Shown here: in pieces, positions 1 to 9,821 of the stretch
Numbering within the stretch: the stretch's first letter is position 1
Layout: each line of letters opens with the position of its first letter
Source: Gordonia pseudamarae
GTDB taxonomy: Bacteria; Actinomycetota; Actinomycetes; Mycobacteriales; Mycobacteriaceae
NCBI RefSeq assembly: GCF_025273675.1
Contig: NZ_CP045809.1
Span: 930,001-994,000 of the forward strand
Length of the DNA stretch: 64,000 bases
Direction: 5' to 3'
Program-made: the position numbers and the translations under genes
Notes under the pieces: model-generated
The model's input: only the letters and a program-made list of their open reading frames with translations
Told to the model about the DNA's origin: nothing
Databases searched by the model: none

Positions 1-872
1 GCATCCATACCGCCGAGCGAGTCCCCGCCGGAGGCCTCCGAATTGGCGGCGTGTGCGTAGTGATGCCAGCCGAACACCGAGTCCATCGAGTTGCGCAGGC
101 CCATGTTGTCCTCGCAGATGTTGACGGCCTTCTTGGACAGGAACAGCCCCTGCATCGGCATCGCCGTCATCTTCGCCGCGATCTCGTCCACCTTGTCTGC
201 CAGATCGTCGCGGGGCACTACGTGATTGACCATGCCCCAGTCGGCGGCCTGGGTGGCGGTGAACCGGTCGCCGGTCATCAGGATCTCCTTGGCACGGCGC
301 GGGCCGAGCACGAAGGCGTGCGCGAAGTATTCGACGCCGGGGATACCCATGCGGGCCACGGGATCGGAGAAGAACGCGTCGTCGGAGGCGACGATGAAGT
401 CGCAGATCCACGCCAGCATCAGGCCGCCGGCGATGCACGCACCGTGGACCTGCGCGATCATCGGTTTGGGGATGTCGCGCCAGCGTCGGCACATCCCCAT
501 GTACACCTCGATCTCGCGCGCGAGCCGCTGATCGGCGCCCGTCTTGTCGGTGTGGTCCCAGTGCAGGGTCGCCGTGTTGGGGTAGAAGGTGTCGAAATCG
601 CGTTCCGGTGTGCCGATGTCGTGGCCGGCCGAGAAGTGCTTGCCGTTTGCGCGCAGCACGATCACCTTCACCGCCGCGTCGTCGACGGCCTTGCGCAATG
701 CCGAGTCCAGTGAGTAGGTCATCACCGAGTTCTGGGCGTTGCGGTATTCGGGGCGGTTGAGCGTCACGTAGGCGACCGCATCGTCGGGGCCGCCCGTTTC
801 ATAGGCGACAGGTGTGGTGTCGGGGCCGAGATCGGCCGGACCCAGCGCTGGGGGAATGACGCTTGCACTCAT
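1..872 (-). CDS. Crotonase (enoyl-CoA hydratase/isomerase) family protein, 3' end cut off by window
   Basis: Reverse-strand frame open from the ATG at 872 to the window edge, so the C-terminus is missing after about 290 residues. Crotonase features visible: VTLNRPEYRNAQ near the N-terminus, oxyanion-hole segments KHFSAGHDIG and GACIAGGLMLAW, and a DPVARMGIPGVEY segment in the active-site region. These enzymes act on acyl-CoA thioesters in the cytoplasm. It is already longer than the usual 260-residue enoyl-CoA hydratase, resembling longer mycobacterial EchA proteins. A KstR2-type palindrome sits 18 bp upstream of the start, suggesting control with late steroid-ring degradation. The exact reaction cannot be assigned from sequence. 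Confidence 0.88.
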   Translation of the reverse strand, partial: MSASVIPPALGPADLGPDTTPVAYETGGPDDAVAYVTLNRPEYRNAQNSVMTYSLDSALRKAVDDAAVKVIVLRANGKHFSAGHDIGTPERDFDTFYPNTATLHWDHTDKTGADQRLAREIEVYMGMCRRWRDIPKPMIAQVHGACIAGGLMLAWICDFIVASDDAFFSDPVARMGIPGVEYFAHAFVLGPRRAKEILMTGDRFTATQAADWGMVNHVVPRDDLADKVDEIAAKMTAMPMQGLFLSKKAVNICEDNMGLRNSMDSVFGWHHYAHAANSEASGGDSLGGMD

Positions 873-889
873 GCCCCCGAGCGTAACCT

Positions 890-903
890 AGCAAGTGCTT
901 GGT
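890..903. promoter_or_regulatory. KstR2-type operator upstream of the crotonase gene
   Basis: The sequence AGCAAGTGCTTGGT fits the 14-bp KstR2 consensus AnCAAGnnCTTGnT at every fixed position. The CAAG/CTTG core is a perfect palindrome. It lies 18 bp before the start codon of the reverse-strand crotonase, a typical place for TetR-family repression. I saw no second match elsewhere in the window, and no kstR2 gene is present here. Confidence 0.6.
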
Positions 904-927
904 TGGTAGGCTGGGCCGGTGCATACG

Positions 928-3681
928 TCAGACGGCATGCACCGCCTCGGGTGTCGGGGACACCGGGAACCACCTGCGCACGATGGCCTTGCGGACTTCC
1001 TCGATCCATAGCACCGACGAGGCGACCGCGGCGGCGAACAGCCACTGGTTGCCCGACAGTGCGGTGGTATCGAAGATGTCCTGCAGAAATGCGACGTTGA
1101 CGACGGCGATCTGCAGAAGCAGCACACCCACGATCGAGACCCAGATCGCGGTGTTGCGCAGCGACCGCACCGCGAACACCGACCCGCGATCGGATCGCAC
1201 GTTCAGCAGATTGAACACCTGATACAGAACGAACGTGGTGAACGCGAGGGTGGTGGCGAACAGCGGATCACCGCCGTCGTCGGGCCAGATGTCGTCGGCG
1301 AACTCGAGGATCAGCAGCGTACCGACAGCCATGACCGCGCTGAACAGCAGGATTCGCAGAATCCGGTTACGGGACAGTAGGCGTTCACCCGGCGCACGGG
1401 GGGCTCGGCGCATCGCGTCGGGTTCGGTGGGATCGACACCCAGTGCCAGCGCGGGCGGCCCGTCCATGATGATGTTGACCAGCAGGATCTGCAGGGCGGT
1501 GAATGGGGCACCGCCGGCGATCGAGAACACGCCCGCGGCGAGGAAGATGATCACAAAGCCCCACGCCGTGGTGAGCTGGAACTTCACAAACTTGATGATG
1601 TTGTCGTAGATGCCGCGACCCTCACGAATCGCGGCGACGATGGTGGCGAAATTATCGTCGGTGAGGATCATCTTGGCCGCGCCCTTGGACACGTCGGTGC
1701 CGGTGATGCCCATCGCGATGCCGATGTCGGCCTGCTTGAGCGCGGGAGCGTCGTTGACCCCGTCGCCGGTCATCGCGACCACCTGGCCGTCGGCCTGCAA
1801 TGCCTTCACATACCTGATCTTGTGTTCGGGGGCCACCCGGGCCAGGACGCCGAAGTGTGCCGCGCGGGACGGCAGCTGTTCCTCGGGGATGCCGTCGAGA
1901 TCGGAACCGGACACAGCCTCGCCGACGATGCCGAGGTCGTCCGCGATCGCCGACGCGGTGGCCAGGTGATCGCCGGTGATCATGTGCACCTCGATGCCCG
2001 CCTGATGGGCGACCTTGATCGCTTCCCGGGCCTCGGGCCGGGGTGGGTCGAGAATCCCGACGACCGCGTACACGGTCAGCTCTTTGACGGCGGCGTGCAA
2101 CGCGGCCGGGTCGCCCGGTATCGCGCCGAGGGTTGTGCCCGCGATCAGCAGTGTGCGCAAACCCTGGCGGGCGAGGTCGTCGATCGAGGCGCGCAGTGCG
2201 TCCTTGTCCGCGCCGGTCAGCGGCCGGTCGCCGCCGACGTCCCTGATCGATCCTGCGCGGTCGAGCAGCACACCCGGCGCGCCCTTCGCGTAGCAGCGGA
2301 ACTCACTGCCCGGCTCGGAGGTCGAACTGGCGTGAAAGGTGGCCATGAACTTGTAGTCCGAGTCGAACGGCACCTCCGCCAGCCGCGGATACTTGCCGCG
2401 GGCACCGGTCGCGTCGATGCCGCCCTTCTCGGCGACCACCACGAGTGCGCCCTCGGTGGGATCGCCCACCACGATCGATGACTCATCGACGGTCGAATCG
2501 TTGCACAACACCATCGCCAGAAATGCCCGGCGCAGATCCGGCAGGTCTTCCTCGTTGTCGGACAACAGTTTTCCGGTAGTCGAATAGCCTTCCCCGGTCA
2601 CCCGGATGGTCCGATCGCCCACGATGATGCGGCGTACGGTCATCTCGTTGAGAGTGAGCGTGCCGGTCTTGTCTGTGGCGATCTGCGTGGTACTGCCCAG
2701 GGTTTCGACCGCGGCGAGTTGCTTGATGATCGCCCCCTGCTGCGCGAGCCGGGACGCGCCGAGCGCGAGCGTGAACGCGACGACGGCGGTGAGTCCCTCG
2801 GGAATGGTGGCCACCGCCAGCGATACCGACGTCAGCAACAGGTCCGACCATGAGTCGCCGCGGATCAGCCCGAGCACGAACACGATCACCACTACCACGA
2901 ACGCGATCGCCGTGAGCATGGTGGCGAGTTGATCGATGCGCCGCTGCAACGGGGTCTTCGCCGTGCCGGCGCCGTGCAGCAACGTGGCGATGGTGCCGAT
3001 CTGGGTGTTCATACCGGTGCCGGTGACGACGGCGCTCGCCCGGCCGCGGGTGACCTCGGTGTTCATGAACGCCATGTTCGAGCGGTCACCGACCGGCAGG
3101 TCCGGGTCATCGAGGGTGGTCGCGGACTTGTCCACCGGCTGCGATTCGCCGGTCAGCGCCGACTCGGCGATCTGTAGCCTGACCGCCTCGATGATGCGAG
3201 CATCGGCGGGCACCGCGTCACCGGCCTCGAGTAGGACGATGTCACCGGGCACCAGCTCCGTACGCGAAATGTCTTGTTGCTTGCCGTCACGTAGCACCCT
3301 GGACCGGGCCACCGACATAGTCTGCAACGCTCGCAGGCTTTCCTCGGCGCGCGCTTCCTGTACGTAGTTGAGGGCGGTGTTGAGGCTGATCACCAGCAGG
3401 ATCACCACCGGCGTCTCCCACTCGCGGGACACCACGGCACTGACGACCGCCGCCAGGATCAGCACGATCGTCATCTTGTCGGTGAGCAGCCGCAGAACCT
3501 TGCGCCAGCCCGGTTCGGAACCCGCCTCGTCGAGTCTGTTCTCCCCGTACTCCCGGCGCAACCGGGCGACGTCGTCGCCGGACAGTCCGGTACCGGCGTC
3601 GACCCTGAAGCCGCCGAGCACATCCCGGCCGTCGCGGGTGTGTGGCGGCGTGGGTTCCGGGATCATGGGTGGTGAGGTCAT
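928..3681 (-). CDS. Cation-transporting P-type ATPase, PMR1/SPCA-like (Ca2+/Mn2+), CtpF type
   Basis: 917-residue membrane pump. Phosphorylation motif DKTGTLT, actuator TGES, hinge TGDGVNDAPALK and nucleotide-domain MITGDH are all present, with an N-terminal cation-ATPase domain and about ten membrane helices. Helix M4 carries IPEGL as in calcium pumps. Helix M6 reads NIIMDGPPALALG and helix M5 reads VKFQLTTAW: the M5 glutamine and the Met in place of SERCA Thr match yeast PMR1/SPCA pumps, which move Ca2+ or Mn2+. Start ATG at 3681 has GGAG 7 bp upstream; the frame runs open further upstream to 4080 but that part overlaps cysC and lacks family similarity. M. tuberculosis CtpF is the nearest named relative by length and motifs. 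Monocistronic, convergent to nothing nearby. Confidence 0.93.
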   Translation of the reverse strand: MTSPPMIPEPTPPHTRDGRDVLGGFRVDAGTGLSGDDVARLRREYGENRLDEAGSEPGWRKVLRLLTDKMTIVLILAAVVSAVVSREWETPVVILLVISLNTALNYVQEARAEESLRALQTMSVARSRVLRDGKQQDISRTELVPGDIVLLEAGDAVPADARIIEAVRLQIAESALTGESQPVDKSATTLDDPDLPVGDRSNMAFMNTEVTRGRASAVVTGTGMNTQIGTIATLLHGAGTAKTPLQRRIDQLATMLTAIAFVVVVIVFVLGLIRGDSWSDLLLTSVSLAVATIPEGLTAVVAFTLALGASRLAQQGAIIKQLAAVETLGSTTQIATDKTGTLTLNEMTVRRIIVGDRTIRVTGEGYSTTGKLLSDNEEDLPDLRRAFLAMVLCNDSTVDESSIVVGDPTEGALVVVAEKGGIDATGARGKYPRLAEVPFDSDYKFMATFHASSTSEPGSEFRCYAKGAPGVLLDRAGSIRDVGGDRPLTGADKDALRASIDDLARQGLRTLLIAGTTLGAIPGDPAALHAAVKELTVYAVVGILDPPRPEAREAIKVAHQAGIEVHMITGDHLATASAIADDLGIVGEAVSGSDLDGIPEEQLPSRAAHFGVLARVAPEHKIRYVKALQADGQVVAMTGDGVNDAPALKQADIGIAMGITGTDVSKGAAKMILTDDNFATIVAAIREGRGIYDNIIKFVKFQLTTAWGFVIIFLAAGVFSIAGGAPFTALQILLVNIIMDGPPALALGVDPTEPDAMRRAPRAPGERLLSRNRILRILLFSAVMAVGTLLILEFADDIWPDDGGDPLFATTLAFTTFVLYQVFNLLNVRSDRGSVFAVRSLRNTAIWVSIVGVLLLQIAVVNVAFLQDIFDTTALSGNQWLFAAAVASSVLWIEEVRKAIVRRWFPVSPTPEAVHAV

Positions 3682-3885
3682 CGGGTCGCTCCGTCCGTGT
3701 CGTTCGGTGGTGTTCGTGTCGACGTGCCGCTCCCGTGCGCCGGGTGTTATGTCCGACTTTATCGGCGTTGCCGGTGCTCGGCCCGACGTTGTGGCCAGAG
3801 GTGGCGGGCGGTGCTGTCGCTCCCGCGCAGCCGCTGTGTCACAGTCATGTGGGATGGACCGACGGCAGACCGGAAGGACGCTTGG

Positions 3886-4500
3886 ATGACGGGTGGGGTC
3901 GGCAACATCGTCTGGCAGTCGAGTAAGGTCCTGCGTTCGCAGCGCCCGCATCAGGGCGCGACGTTGTGGCTGACCGGACTGTCGGGTTCGGGGAAATCGT
4001 CGCTGGCGATCGAACTGGAACGCTCTCTGGTCGCCGGCGGGCATCCGGCGTACCTGATGGACGGAGATAACCTCCGGCATGGGCTGAACTCGGATCTGGG
4101 ATTCTCCGACGACGACCGCCGGGAGAACATTCGCCGCACCAGTGAGGTCGCGGCGTTGTTCGCCGACTCGGGAGCCATCGCCATCGTGGGTCTGATCAGC
4201 CCGTTCTCATCCGAACGGCAGCGTGCGCGTGAGATTCACGCCGAACGGGGCCTGTCCTTTCATGAGATCTTTCTCGACACCCCGCTGACCGAATGCGAGC
4301 GCCGCGATCCCAAGGGCCTGTACGCGCGGGCGCGGCGAGGCGAGATTCCGCATTTCACCGGCATAGACTCGCCGTACGAACGGCCGCAGCACGCCGACAT
4401 CGTCGTCACCCCCGCGGACGGAACACCCACGGAGGTCGCCGAGGCGATACTGCGCCGATTGGGGCTGGGACCACATCCCCGACCCGGACCGGAGCGGTAG
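3886..4500 (+). CDS. cysC: Adenylylsulfate kinase (APS kinase)
   Basis: 204 residues, full length for a stand-alone CysC. It phosphorylates adenosine 5'-phosphosulfate to PAPS with ATP in sulfate assimilation or sulfation. P-loop GLSGSGKSS near residue 28, the DGDNLRHGL motif, RRENIRR and the ISPF segment are all visible. The ATG at 3886 has GGAAGGA 7 bp upstream. It is followed 13 bp later by cysQ, which removes the PAP by-product, so the two form a PAPS synthesis and PAP disposal operon. Many relatives carry CysC fused to CysN; here it is separate. Confidence 0.93.
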   Translation: MTGGVGNIVWQSSKVLRSQRPHQGATLWLTGLSGSGKSSLAIELERSLVAGGHPAYLMDGDNLRHGLNSDLGFSDDDRRENIRRTSEVAALFADSGAIAIVGLISPFSSERQRAREIHAERGLSFHEIFLDTPLTECERRDPKGLYARARRGEIPHFTGIDSPYERPQHADIVVTPADGTPTEVAEAILRRLGLGPHPRPGPER

Positions 4501-4513
4501 TAGAGGAGAATCT

Positions 4514-5284
4514 GTGTCACCGGAGGTTGTCGACGACAGGGCGCTGGCGGGCGAACTCGCCGCCGCCGCGGGCCGGTTGCTGCTGGAGGTGCGTTCGGGC
4601 AGCGGGCTGGCGGGAAAGGAACTCGGTGACGCGGGCGACCTGCGGTCCAACGACTTCCTGCTCGCCCGACTGGCCGCCGACCGCCCCGGCGATCTCGTCC
4701 TGTCGGAGGAATCCGCGGACGACAAGCGCAGGTTGGCGGCGTCGCGGGTGTGGATCGTCGACCCGCTCGACGGAACCCGCGAGTATCGCGCGCCCGGGCA
4801 CTCGGACTGGGCGGTGCATGTGGCGTTGTGGTCGGCGGGTGAACTGATCGCCGGCGCGGTGGCGTTGCCGGCGCTGGAGGTCACCTACGTCGACGACGGC
4901 ATCCCGATACCGGTGACAGCAGGTCTGCTGCCATCACCGGACGACGACCGTCCTCGTGTGGTGGTCAGCGGCTCCCGTCCGCCGGTGTTCTCCGACGCCG
5001 TGGCCGAGGCCGTCGGCGGTGTGCTCACCCCGCTCGGTTCGGCCGGGGCCAAGGCGATGGCGGTGGTGCGCGGTGAGGCCGCCGCCTATGTGCACGCCGG
5101 TGGCCAGTACGAGTGGGATTCGGCGGCGCCGGTGGCGGTCGCGCGGGCGCACGGGTTGTGGTGCGGCCGCATCGACGGTTCGCCGCTGGTCTACAACAAC
5201 GACGACACCTATCTGCCGGACCTGATCATCTGCCGCCCCGAACTCGTCGACACGATAGTCGGGGTCACCCGCGCGCACGCCTGA
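4514..5284 (+). CDS. cysQ: 3'(2'),5'-bisphosphate nucleotidase CysQ (inositol monophosphatase family)
   Basis: 256 residues. Metal-binding motifs of the lithium-sensitive phosphatase superfamily are present: LSEES, WIVDPLDGTREY (the DPxDGT signature) and the C-terminal WDSAAPVAVARAHG. CysQ hydrolyses PAP to AMP and phosphate, relieving inhibition of PAPS-using enzymes; some actinobacterial homologues also act on inositol phosphate or fructose bisphosphate. GTG start at 4514, with AGGAG 5 bp upstream. Placed directly behind cysC, which supports the PAP role over a pure inositol phosphatase role. Confidence 0.9.
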   Translation: MSPEVVDDRALAGELAAAAGRLLLEVRSGSGLAGKELGDAGDLRSNDFLLARLAADRPGDLVLSEESADDKRRLAASRVWIVDPLDGTREYRAPGHSDWAVHVALWSAGELIAGAVALPALEVTYVDDGIPIPVTAGLLPSPDDDRPRVVVSGSRPPVFSDAVAEAVGGVLTPLGSAGAKAMAVVRGEAAAYVHAGGQYEWDSAAPVAVARAHGLWCGRIDGSPLVYNNDDTYLPDLIICRPELVDTIVGVTRAHA

Positions 5285-5368
5285 TCCGGGGCGGCGGTGA
5301 CGGCAGGCCACCGAACAGGGCGGTCACGGCCGCTGGTCGAACACAAGCCCCGGCCCGATCCGGACGAT

Positions 5369-5399
5369 GGCCTGACCCACCACGCCGGACGGTCAGGCC
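5369..5399. terminator. Hairpin between convergent cysQ and the EccA-like gene
   Basis: GGCCTGACC (5369-5377) pairs perfectly with GGTCAGGCC (5391-5399) around a 13-nt loop. It overlaps the stop codon of the reverse-strand gene and lies in the convergent gap. No T run follows on either side, so it is at best a weak, hairpin-only terminator. Confidence 0.35.
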
Positions 5400-7150
5400 C
5401 TTCCGGTGAGCTGCGTCAGCGCGGCGCGGATGTCGGCGGCGTCGATGCGCATGAGGTCGTCGTGGGTGAGGGTACCCAGGTCGTCCCGACCGGACAGCCG
5501 GAATTCGCGCTCCTCCTCGGCGGATTCGATCACGTTGCGGATGAACCGGCCGTTGCCGGCGATATCGATGCCCCGGCGCATCCCCGATGAGGTCGGCCGG
5601 AAAGCAGAACACAGTGCGGCGCAGCTTCGTTCGAGTTCGACCAGGGCGTCGGGGGTGAGGGTGGAATCGCGCCCGGCGGCGATATGCGAGCCGATATCGG
5701 TCAGTTCGGTCGGGGAGTACGAGGAGAATCGGATGCGCCGGGAGAACCGGGATGCGAGACCGTCGTTGGCGGCGAGGAAGCGGTCGATCTCGTCGTCGTA
5801 ACCGGCGATGATCACCACCAGCCGGTCGCGGTCGTTCTCCATCCGTGCCAGCAATGTGTCCACGGCCTCCTTGCCGAAGGCGTCACCCCCGGAGAGTCCT
5901 TCCTGGATCAGCGTGTACGCCTCGTCGATGAACAGGACACCGTCGAGGGCGGAGTCGATGACCTCCGAGGTCTTGATCGCGGTACTGCCCAGATGCTGGC
6001 CGACGAGATCGCCACGCGATACTTCGACGACCTTGTCGGACTTGATGAATCCGAGCCCGCGGTACATGGCGGCGACGATGCGGGCAACGGTGGTCTTGCC
6101 GGTTCCGGGTGGGCCGGTGAACGCCAGATGCAGGCTGCGCGCGGCTGTGGACAGGCCCTTGTCGGACCGTAGCCGTGCCATCGTGGCCGCCGAACGTAGC
6201 TTGGCCACCTGCAGTTTCACTTCGTCCAGGCCGATCTGCGCATCAAGTTGCCGCTGGGCGTGCTCGACCAGACCGTCGTCGGTGCCGGCCTCGGGGGTGC
6301 CGGTGGCGTCGGCGGGCGGATCGGGCGTCCACGGGTCCGCCCGGGCGTCGATGGCGGCGGCGGTGGTGATCACCAGCCGGTAGGCGGCCGAGGTCATGGC
6401 GTCGGCGGCCGGGCCGAAACCGGGGTCGCGGGCATAGGCCTGCTGAAGGTGGCTCAGTGCTTCGGCTTCATTGCCCTGCTCCCGTAGCGCCATGCCGGTG
6501 GCGAACAGTGCCTGGGTGGCCAGCGCAGGGACCGGGCCGCCGATCACATCGGCCAGCTGCCGCATCCCCTCGTCGAACATGCCGAGCTGGACGCAGGCCG
6601 TGCCCGTCATGAACCGGGCCGCGCAGCCCAGCACCGGGTCGGGTCCGCCGGTGACCGGAGTCAGCGCGGTCAGTACGTGATTCCACCGGCCGGTGGCGAA
6701 CTGCAGCACCCCCCGGATCAGGTCGACGACCGGAGAATCGTCGGCGATCCGGGCCAGCACGTCGGCGGCGCCCGCGGGGTCGGCGCCCCGGATGAGCGTC
6801 GCCGCGTACGCGGCGCCCGCCTCGACGGCATCGGCGAGCGGATAGTCGATGCCGACGGTGGTGTCCCAGCGTCCGGTCAGGATCCGCTGCGGCAGCCGCA
6901 GCCTGCGCTGCTCGCGGCCGAGGGCGTCCCGGTGCCGGTAGAGGGCGGCGATCACTTCGTCGGTGTTCTCGCCGCAGGCCATTCGGCCGAGCCACGCGTC
7001 GGCCATCGTGGGATCCCATTGGCTGGCGCGGGTGAACGCGCGGGCCGCCTGTGCGCGGTCCTGTGCCGGCTCCTGGCCGTCGACGGGAATACCGAGCGAG
7101 AGAATGCCCAGGTCGAAGAGTTGCCGAGCCCTGTGCGCGGCCTGCGTCAT
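5393..7150 (-). CDS. EccA-like AAA+ ATPase (CbxX/CfqX family), orphan of type VII secretion
   Basis: 585 residues. The N-terminal ~290 residues are TPR-like helical repeats, followed by an acidic linker and one AAA+ domain with Walker [10 protein letters not shown], Walker [10 protein letters not shown], and sensor/arginine segments ending in [10 protein letters not shown]. This two-part build and size match EccA, the cytosolic chaperone-like ATPase of ESX secretion systems. Start ATG at 7150 has GGGGGA 4 bp upstream; a longer start at 7186 has no clear ribosome site. No EccB-E, Esx, PE/PPE or mycosin genes are nearby, so its partner system is not known from this window. Confidence 0.85.
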   Translation of the reverse strand: MTQAAHRARQLFDLGILSLGIPVDGQEPAQDRAQAARAFTRASQWDPTMADAWLGRMACGENTDEVIAALYRHRDALGREQRRLRLPQRILTGRWDTTVGIDYPLADAVEAGAAYAATLIRGADPAGAADVLARIADDSPVVDLIRGVLQFATGRWNHVLTALTPVTGGPDPVLGCAARFMTGTACVQLGMFDEGMRQLADVIGGPVPALATQALFATGMALREQGNEAEALSHLQQAYARDPGFGPAADAMTSAAYRLVITTAAAIDARADPWTPDPPADATGTPEAGTDDGLVEHAQRQLDAQIGLDEVKLQVAKLRSAATMARLRSDKGLSTAARSLHLAFTGPPGTGKTTVARIVAAMYRGLGFIKSDKVVEVSRGDLVGQHLGSTAIKTSEVIDSALDGVLFIDEAYTLIQEGLSGGDAFGKEAVDTLLARMENDRDRLVVIIAGYDDEIDRFLAANDGLASRFSRRIRFSSYSPTELTDIGSHIAAGRDSTLTPDALVELERSCAALCSAFRPTSSGMRRGIDIAGNGRFIRNVIESAEEEREFRLSGRDDLGTLTHDDLMRIDAADIRAALTQLTGRA

Positions 7151-7293
7151 ATGTCCCCCAGTCTGCTCCCCGGATGCGCCGCGCACCCCTTCGCGGCCCC
7201 GTCACACCCTACGGGCGAACCGCCGGTCCTCACCAGAGGTCTGTCCACAGGGGGTGAGCGCACCGTCGAATCGGGTTCCGGGCCCGCAACCAC

Positions 7294-7309
7294 TAGACTG
7301 GCGCGGGTG
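7294..7309 (+). promoter_or_regulatory. Leaderless promoter of purL (-10 box and GTG start)
   Basis: TAGACT at 7294-7299 fits the TANNNT actinobacterial -10 box. Seven bases later comes the GTG at 7307, so transcription should begin at or next to the start codon. No Shine-Dalgarno sequence precedes the GTG, which agrees with leaderless translation. Confidence 0.6.
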
Positions 7310-9592
7310 AGTGCACAGGTGGATACCGTCTCAGCCGCTGCCCAGTCCCCCGATCATCCGCAGCCGTTCCGCGAGCTCGGACTCAAGGACGACGAGTACG
7401 ACCGGATCAAAGAGATCCTCGGTCGCCGCCCCACCGACGCCGAACTCGCGATGTACTCGGTGATGTGGTCCGAACATTGCAGCTACAAATCGTCGAAGGT
7501 GCACCTGCGCTACTTCGGGGAGACCACCACCGACGAGATGCGGGCGTCGATGCTCGCCGGAATCGGCGAGAACGCCGGCGTCGTCGATGTCGGTGACGGC
7601 TGGGCTGTCACCTTCAAGGTCGAGTCGCACAATCACCCGAGCTACGTCGAGCCCTACCAGGGTGCGGCCACCGGTGTGGGTGGCATCGTCCGCGACATCA
7701 TGGCGATGGGCGCTCGGCCGATCGCGGTGATGGATCAGTTGCGCTTCGGTGCCGCCGATGCCCCCGACACCCGGCGCGTCGTCGACGGTGTGGTGCGCGG
7801 CGTGGGTGGTTACGGCAACTCCCTGGGTCTGCCCAACGTGGGCGGTGAGACGGTGTTCGACGCCTCCTACGCCGGTAATCCACTGGTCAACGCATTGTGT
7901 GCGGGGGTGCTGCGGACCGAGGATCTGCACCTGGCGTTCGCCTCGGGTGCGGGCAACAAGATCATCCTGTTCGGTGCGCGTACCGGCCTCGACGGCATCG
8001 GCGGTGTGTCGGTGCTGGCCTCGGAGACCTTCGACGACACCGAGGAGGGCGGCCCCAACCGCAAGAAGCTGCCGAGCGTCCAGGTGGGTGACCCGTTCAC
8101 CGAGAAAGTGCTCATCGAATGTTGCCTCGAGCTCTACCACGACGGCCTCGTGGTGGGCATCCAGGATCTCGGTGGAGCCGGATTGTCTTGCGCCACATCG
8201 GAGCTGGCGGCCGCCGGTGACGGCGGCATGCATATCGACCTGGAGAAGGTGCCGATGCGCGCCATCGGGATGACCCCGGCCGAGGTGCTCTCCAGCGAGT
8301 CGCAGGAGCGCATGTGTGCGGTTGTCACCCCCGACAACGTCGACGCTTTCCTGGCCGTGTGCAAGAAGTGGGATGTGCTGGCCACCGTGATCGGTGAGGT
8401 CACCGACGGCGACCATCTGGTGATCACCTGGCACGGCGAGACCGTCGTCGACGTCCCGCCGCGCACCGTCGCCCACGACGGCCCCGTCTACGAGCGTCCC
8501 GTCGCCAGGCCCGATTGGCAGGATGAGGTGATCGCGGCGACATCGGCCGGGCTGGCCCGGCCGTCGACCGCCGACGACCTGCGCCGAACGCTGCTGACGA
8601 TGCTGGCCTCGCCCGCGCTGTGCAGCCGCAAGTTCATCACCGAGCAGTACGACCGGTACGTGCGCGGCAACACCGTGTTGGCCGAGCACGCCGATTCGGG
8701 TGTGATCCGCATCGACGAGGAGACCGGGCTCGGTATCGCGCTGGCCACCGACGCGTCGGGCCGTTACACCTACCTCGACCCGTATAGGGGTGCGCAGCTC
8801 GCGCTCGCCGAGGCCTACCGGAACGTATCGGTCACCGGCGCCACGCCGAAGGCCGTCACCAACTGCCTCAACTTCGGCTCACCCGAGGACCCGGCCGTGA
8901 TGTGGCAGTTCCAGCAGGCCGTGCGCGGTCTGGCCGACGGCTGTGCCCAACTCGGTATCCCGGTGACCGGCGGCAATGTCAGCTTCTACAACCAGACCGG
9001 GTCCACCGCGATCCTGCCGACGCCGGTGGTGGGCGTGCTCGGCGTGATCGACGACGTGCGTCGGCGCGTCCCCACCGGATTCGGCACCGAACCGGGCGAG
9101 ACGCTGATCCTGCTCGGTGACACCCGCGACGAGTTCGACGGCTCGATCTGGGCGCAGGTCGACCACGATCATCTCGGTGGCGTGCCGCCGCAGGTCGACT
9201 TCGAACGGGAGCGGCTGCTGTCGCAGATCCTGGTCGCCGGTTCGCGAGACGGTCTGATCTCGGCCGCTCACGACCTGTCCGAGGGCGGTCTCATCCAGGC
9301 TGTGGTGGAGTCGGCGCTCGCCGGAGAGACCGGGGCCCGGATCCTGCTGCCGGAGGGTGCCGATCCGTTCGTCTGGTTGTTCTCCGAATCCGCCGGCCGT
9401 GTCCTGGTCGCCGTTCCGCGTACCGAGGAGTCGCGCTTCTGCGGCATGCTCGACGCCCGGCAGATGCCGTGGACGCGCATCGGCGTCGTCGATCAGGGCA
9501 GCGACTCGGTCGAGGTTCAGGACCAGTTCTCGGTCACCCTCGCCGAACTCCGTGAGGTTCACGAGGGCACCCTGCCCAGACTCTTCGGCTGA
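7307..9592 (+). CDS. purL: Phosphoribosylformylglycinamidine synthase subunit PurL (small-type)
   Basis: 761 residues, close to the mycobacterial PurL length and lacking the glutaminase domain of the large enterobacterial form. It makes FGAM from FGAR and ATP in purine synthesis, with PurQ and PurS supplying ammonia. Visible motifs: [28 protein letters not shown], glycine-rich GVGGIVRDI, and the second AIRS-like half with LNFGSPEDP and [10 protein letters not shown]. The start is placed at GTG 7307 because of the leaderless promoter; upstream codons in frame belong to unrelated sequence. purQ and purS are not adjacent, as also in mycobacteria. Confidence 0.96.
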   Translation: MSAQVDTVSAAAQSPDHPQPFRELGLKDDEYDRIKEILGRRPTDAELAMYSVMWSEHCSYKSSKVHLRYFGETTTDEMRASMLAGIGENAGVVDVGDGWAVTFKVESHNHPSYVEPYQGAATGVGGIVRDIMAMGARPIAVMDQLRFGAADAPDTRRVVDGVVRGVGGYGNSLGLPNVGGETVFDASYAGNPLVNALCAGVLRTEDLHLAFASGAGNKIILFGARTGLDGIGGVSVLASETFDDTEEGGPNRKKLPSVQVGDPFTEKVLIECCLELYHDGLVVGIQDLGGAGLSCATSELAAAGDGGMHIDLEKVPMRAIGMTPAEVLSSESQERMCAVVTPDNVDAFLAVCKKWDVLATVIGEVTDGDHLVITWHGETVVDVPPRTVAHDGPVYERPVARPDWQDEVIAATSAGLARPSTADDLRRTLLTMLASPALCSRKFITEQYDRYVRGNTVLAEHADSGVIRIDEETGLGIALATDASGRYTYLDPYRGAQLALAEAYRNVSVTGATPKAVTNCLNFGSPEDPAVMWQFQQAVRGLADGCAQLGIPVTGGNVSFYNQTGSTAILPTPVVGVLGVIDDVRRRVPTGFGTEPGETLILLGDTRDEFDGSIWAQVDHDHLGGVPPQVDFERERLLSQILVAGSRDGLISAAHDLSEGGLIQAVVESALAGETGARILLPEGADPFVWLFSESAGRVLVAVPRTEESRFCGMLDARQMPWTRIGVVDQGSDSVEVQDQFSVTLAELREVHEGTLPRLFG

Positions 9593-9605
9593 CCCCAGGA
9601 GCTTT

Positions 9606-9655
9606 CACGAGCCCGGTGAGACGACACCGTCGTCTCACCGGGCTCGTGCGTTTTT
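9606..9655 (+). terminator. Strong intrinsic terminator after purL
   Basis: Perfect 20-bp stem, 9606-9625 with 9629-9648, three-base loop, followed by CGTTTTT. The stem contains GGTGAGAC/GTCTCACC, also found in the hairpin at 50260-50312. It is the only hairpin in the window with a clean T run. Confidence 0.9.
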
Positions 9656-9821
9656 GGGTGACCGATCGGTGTTGCCGGTCGGCTCTTTCTGTCAGAATGC
9701 TGCCGGTCTTCTGTGAATGCGTTGCCGTGGGCTCGATGTGGGCAATTGCGGCGATAGCATCATCGCAGTATCGGCGACGCGGCGACGGGGCAACTGCGCG
9801 CTCATCGTGAATCAGGTGAGT

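Noticed and set aside
3682..4080. N-terminal extension of the P-type ATPase by 133 codons
   Set aside because: It would overlap cysC on the other strand, has no family similarity, and a good ribosome site exists at 3681.
7331..8689. Reverse-strand frame opposite purL
   Set aside because: purL is certain in the plus frame; the antisense product is rich in His and Gly without domain pattern.
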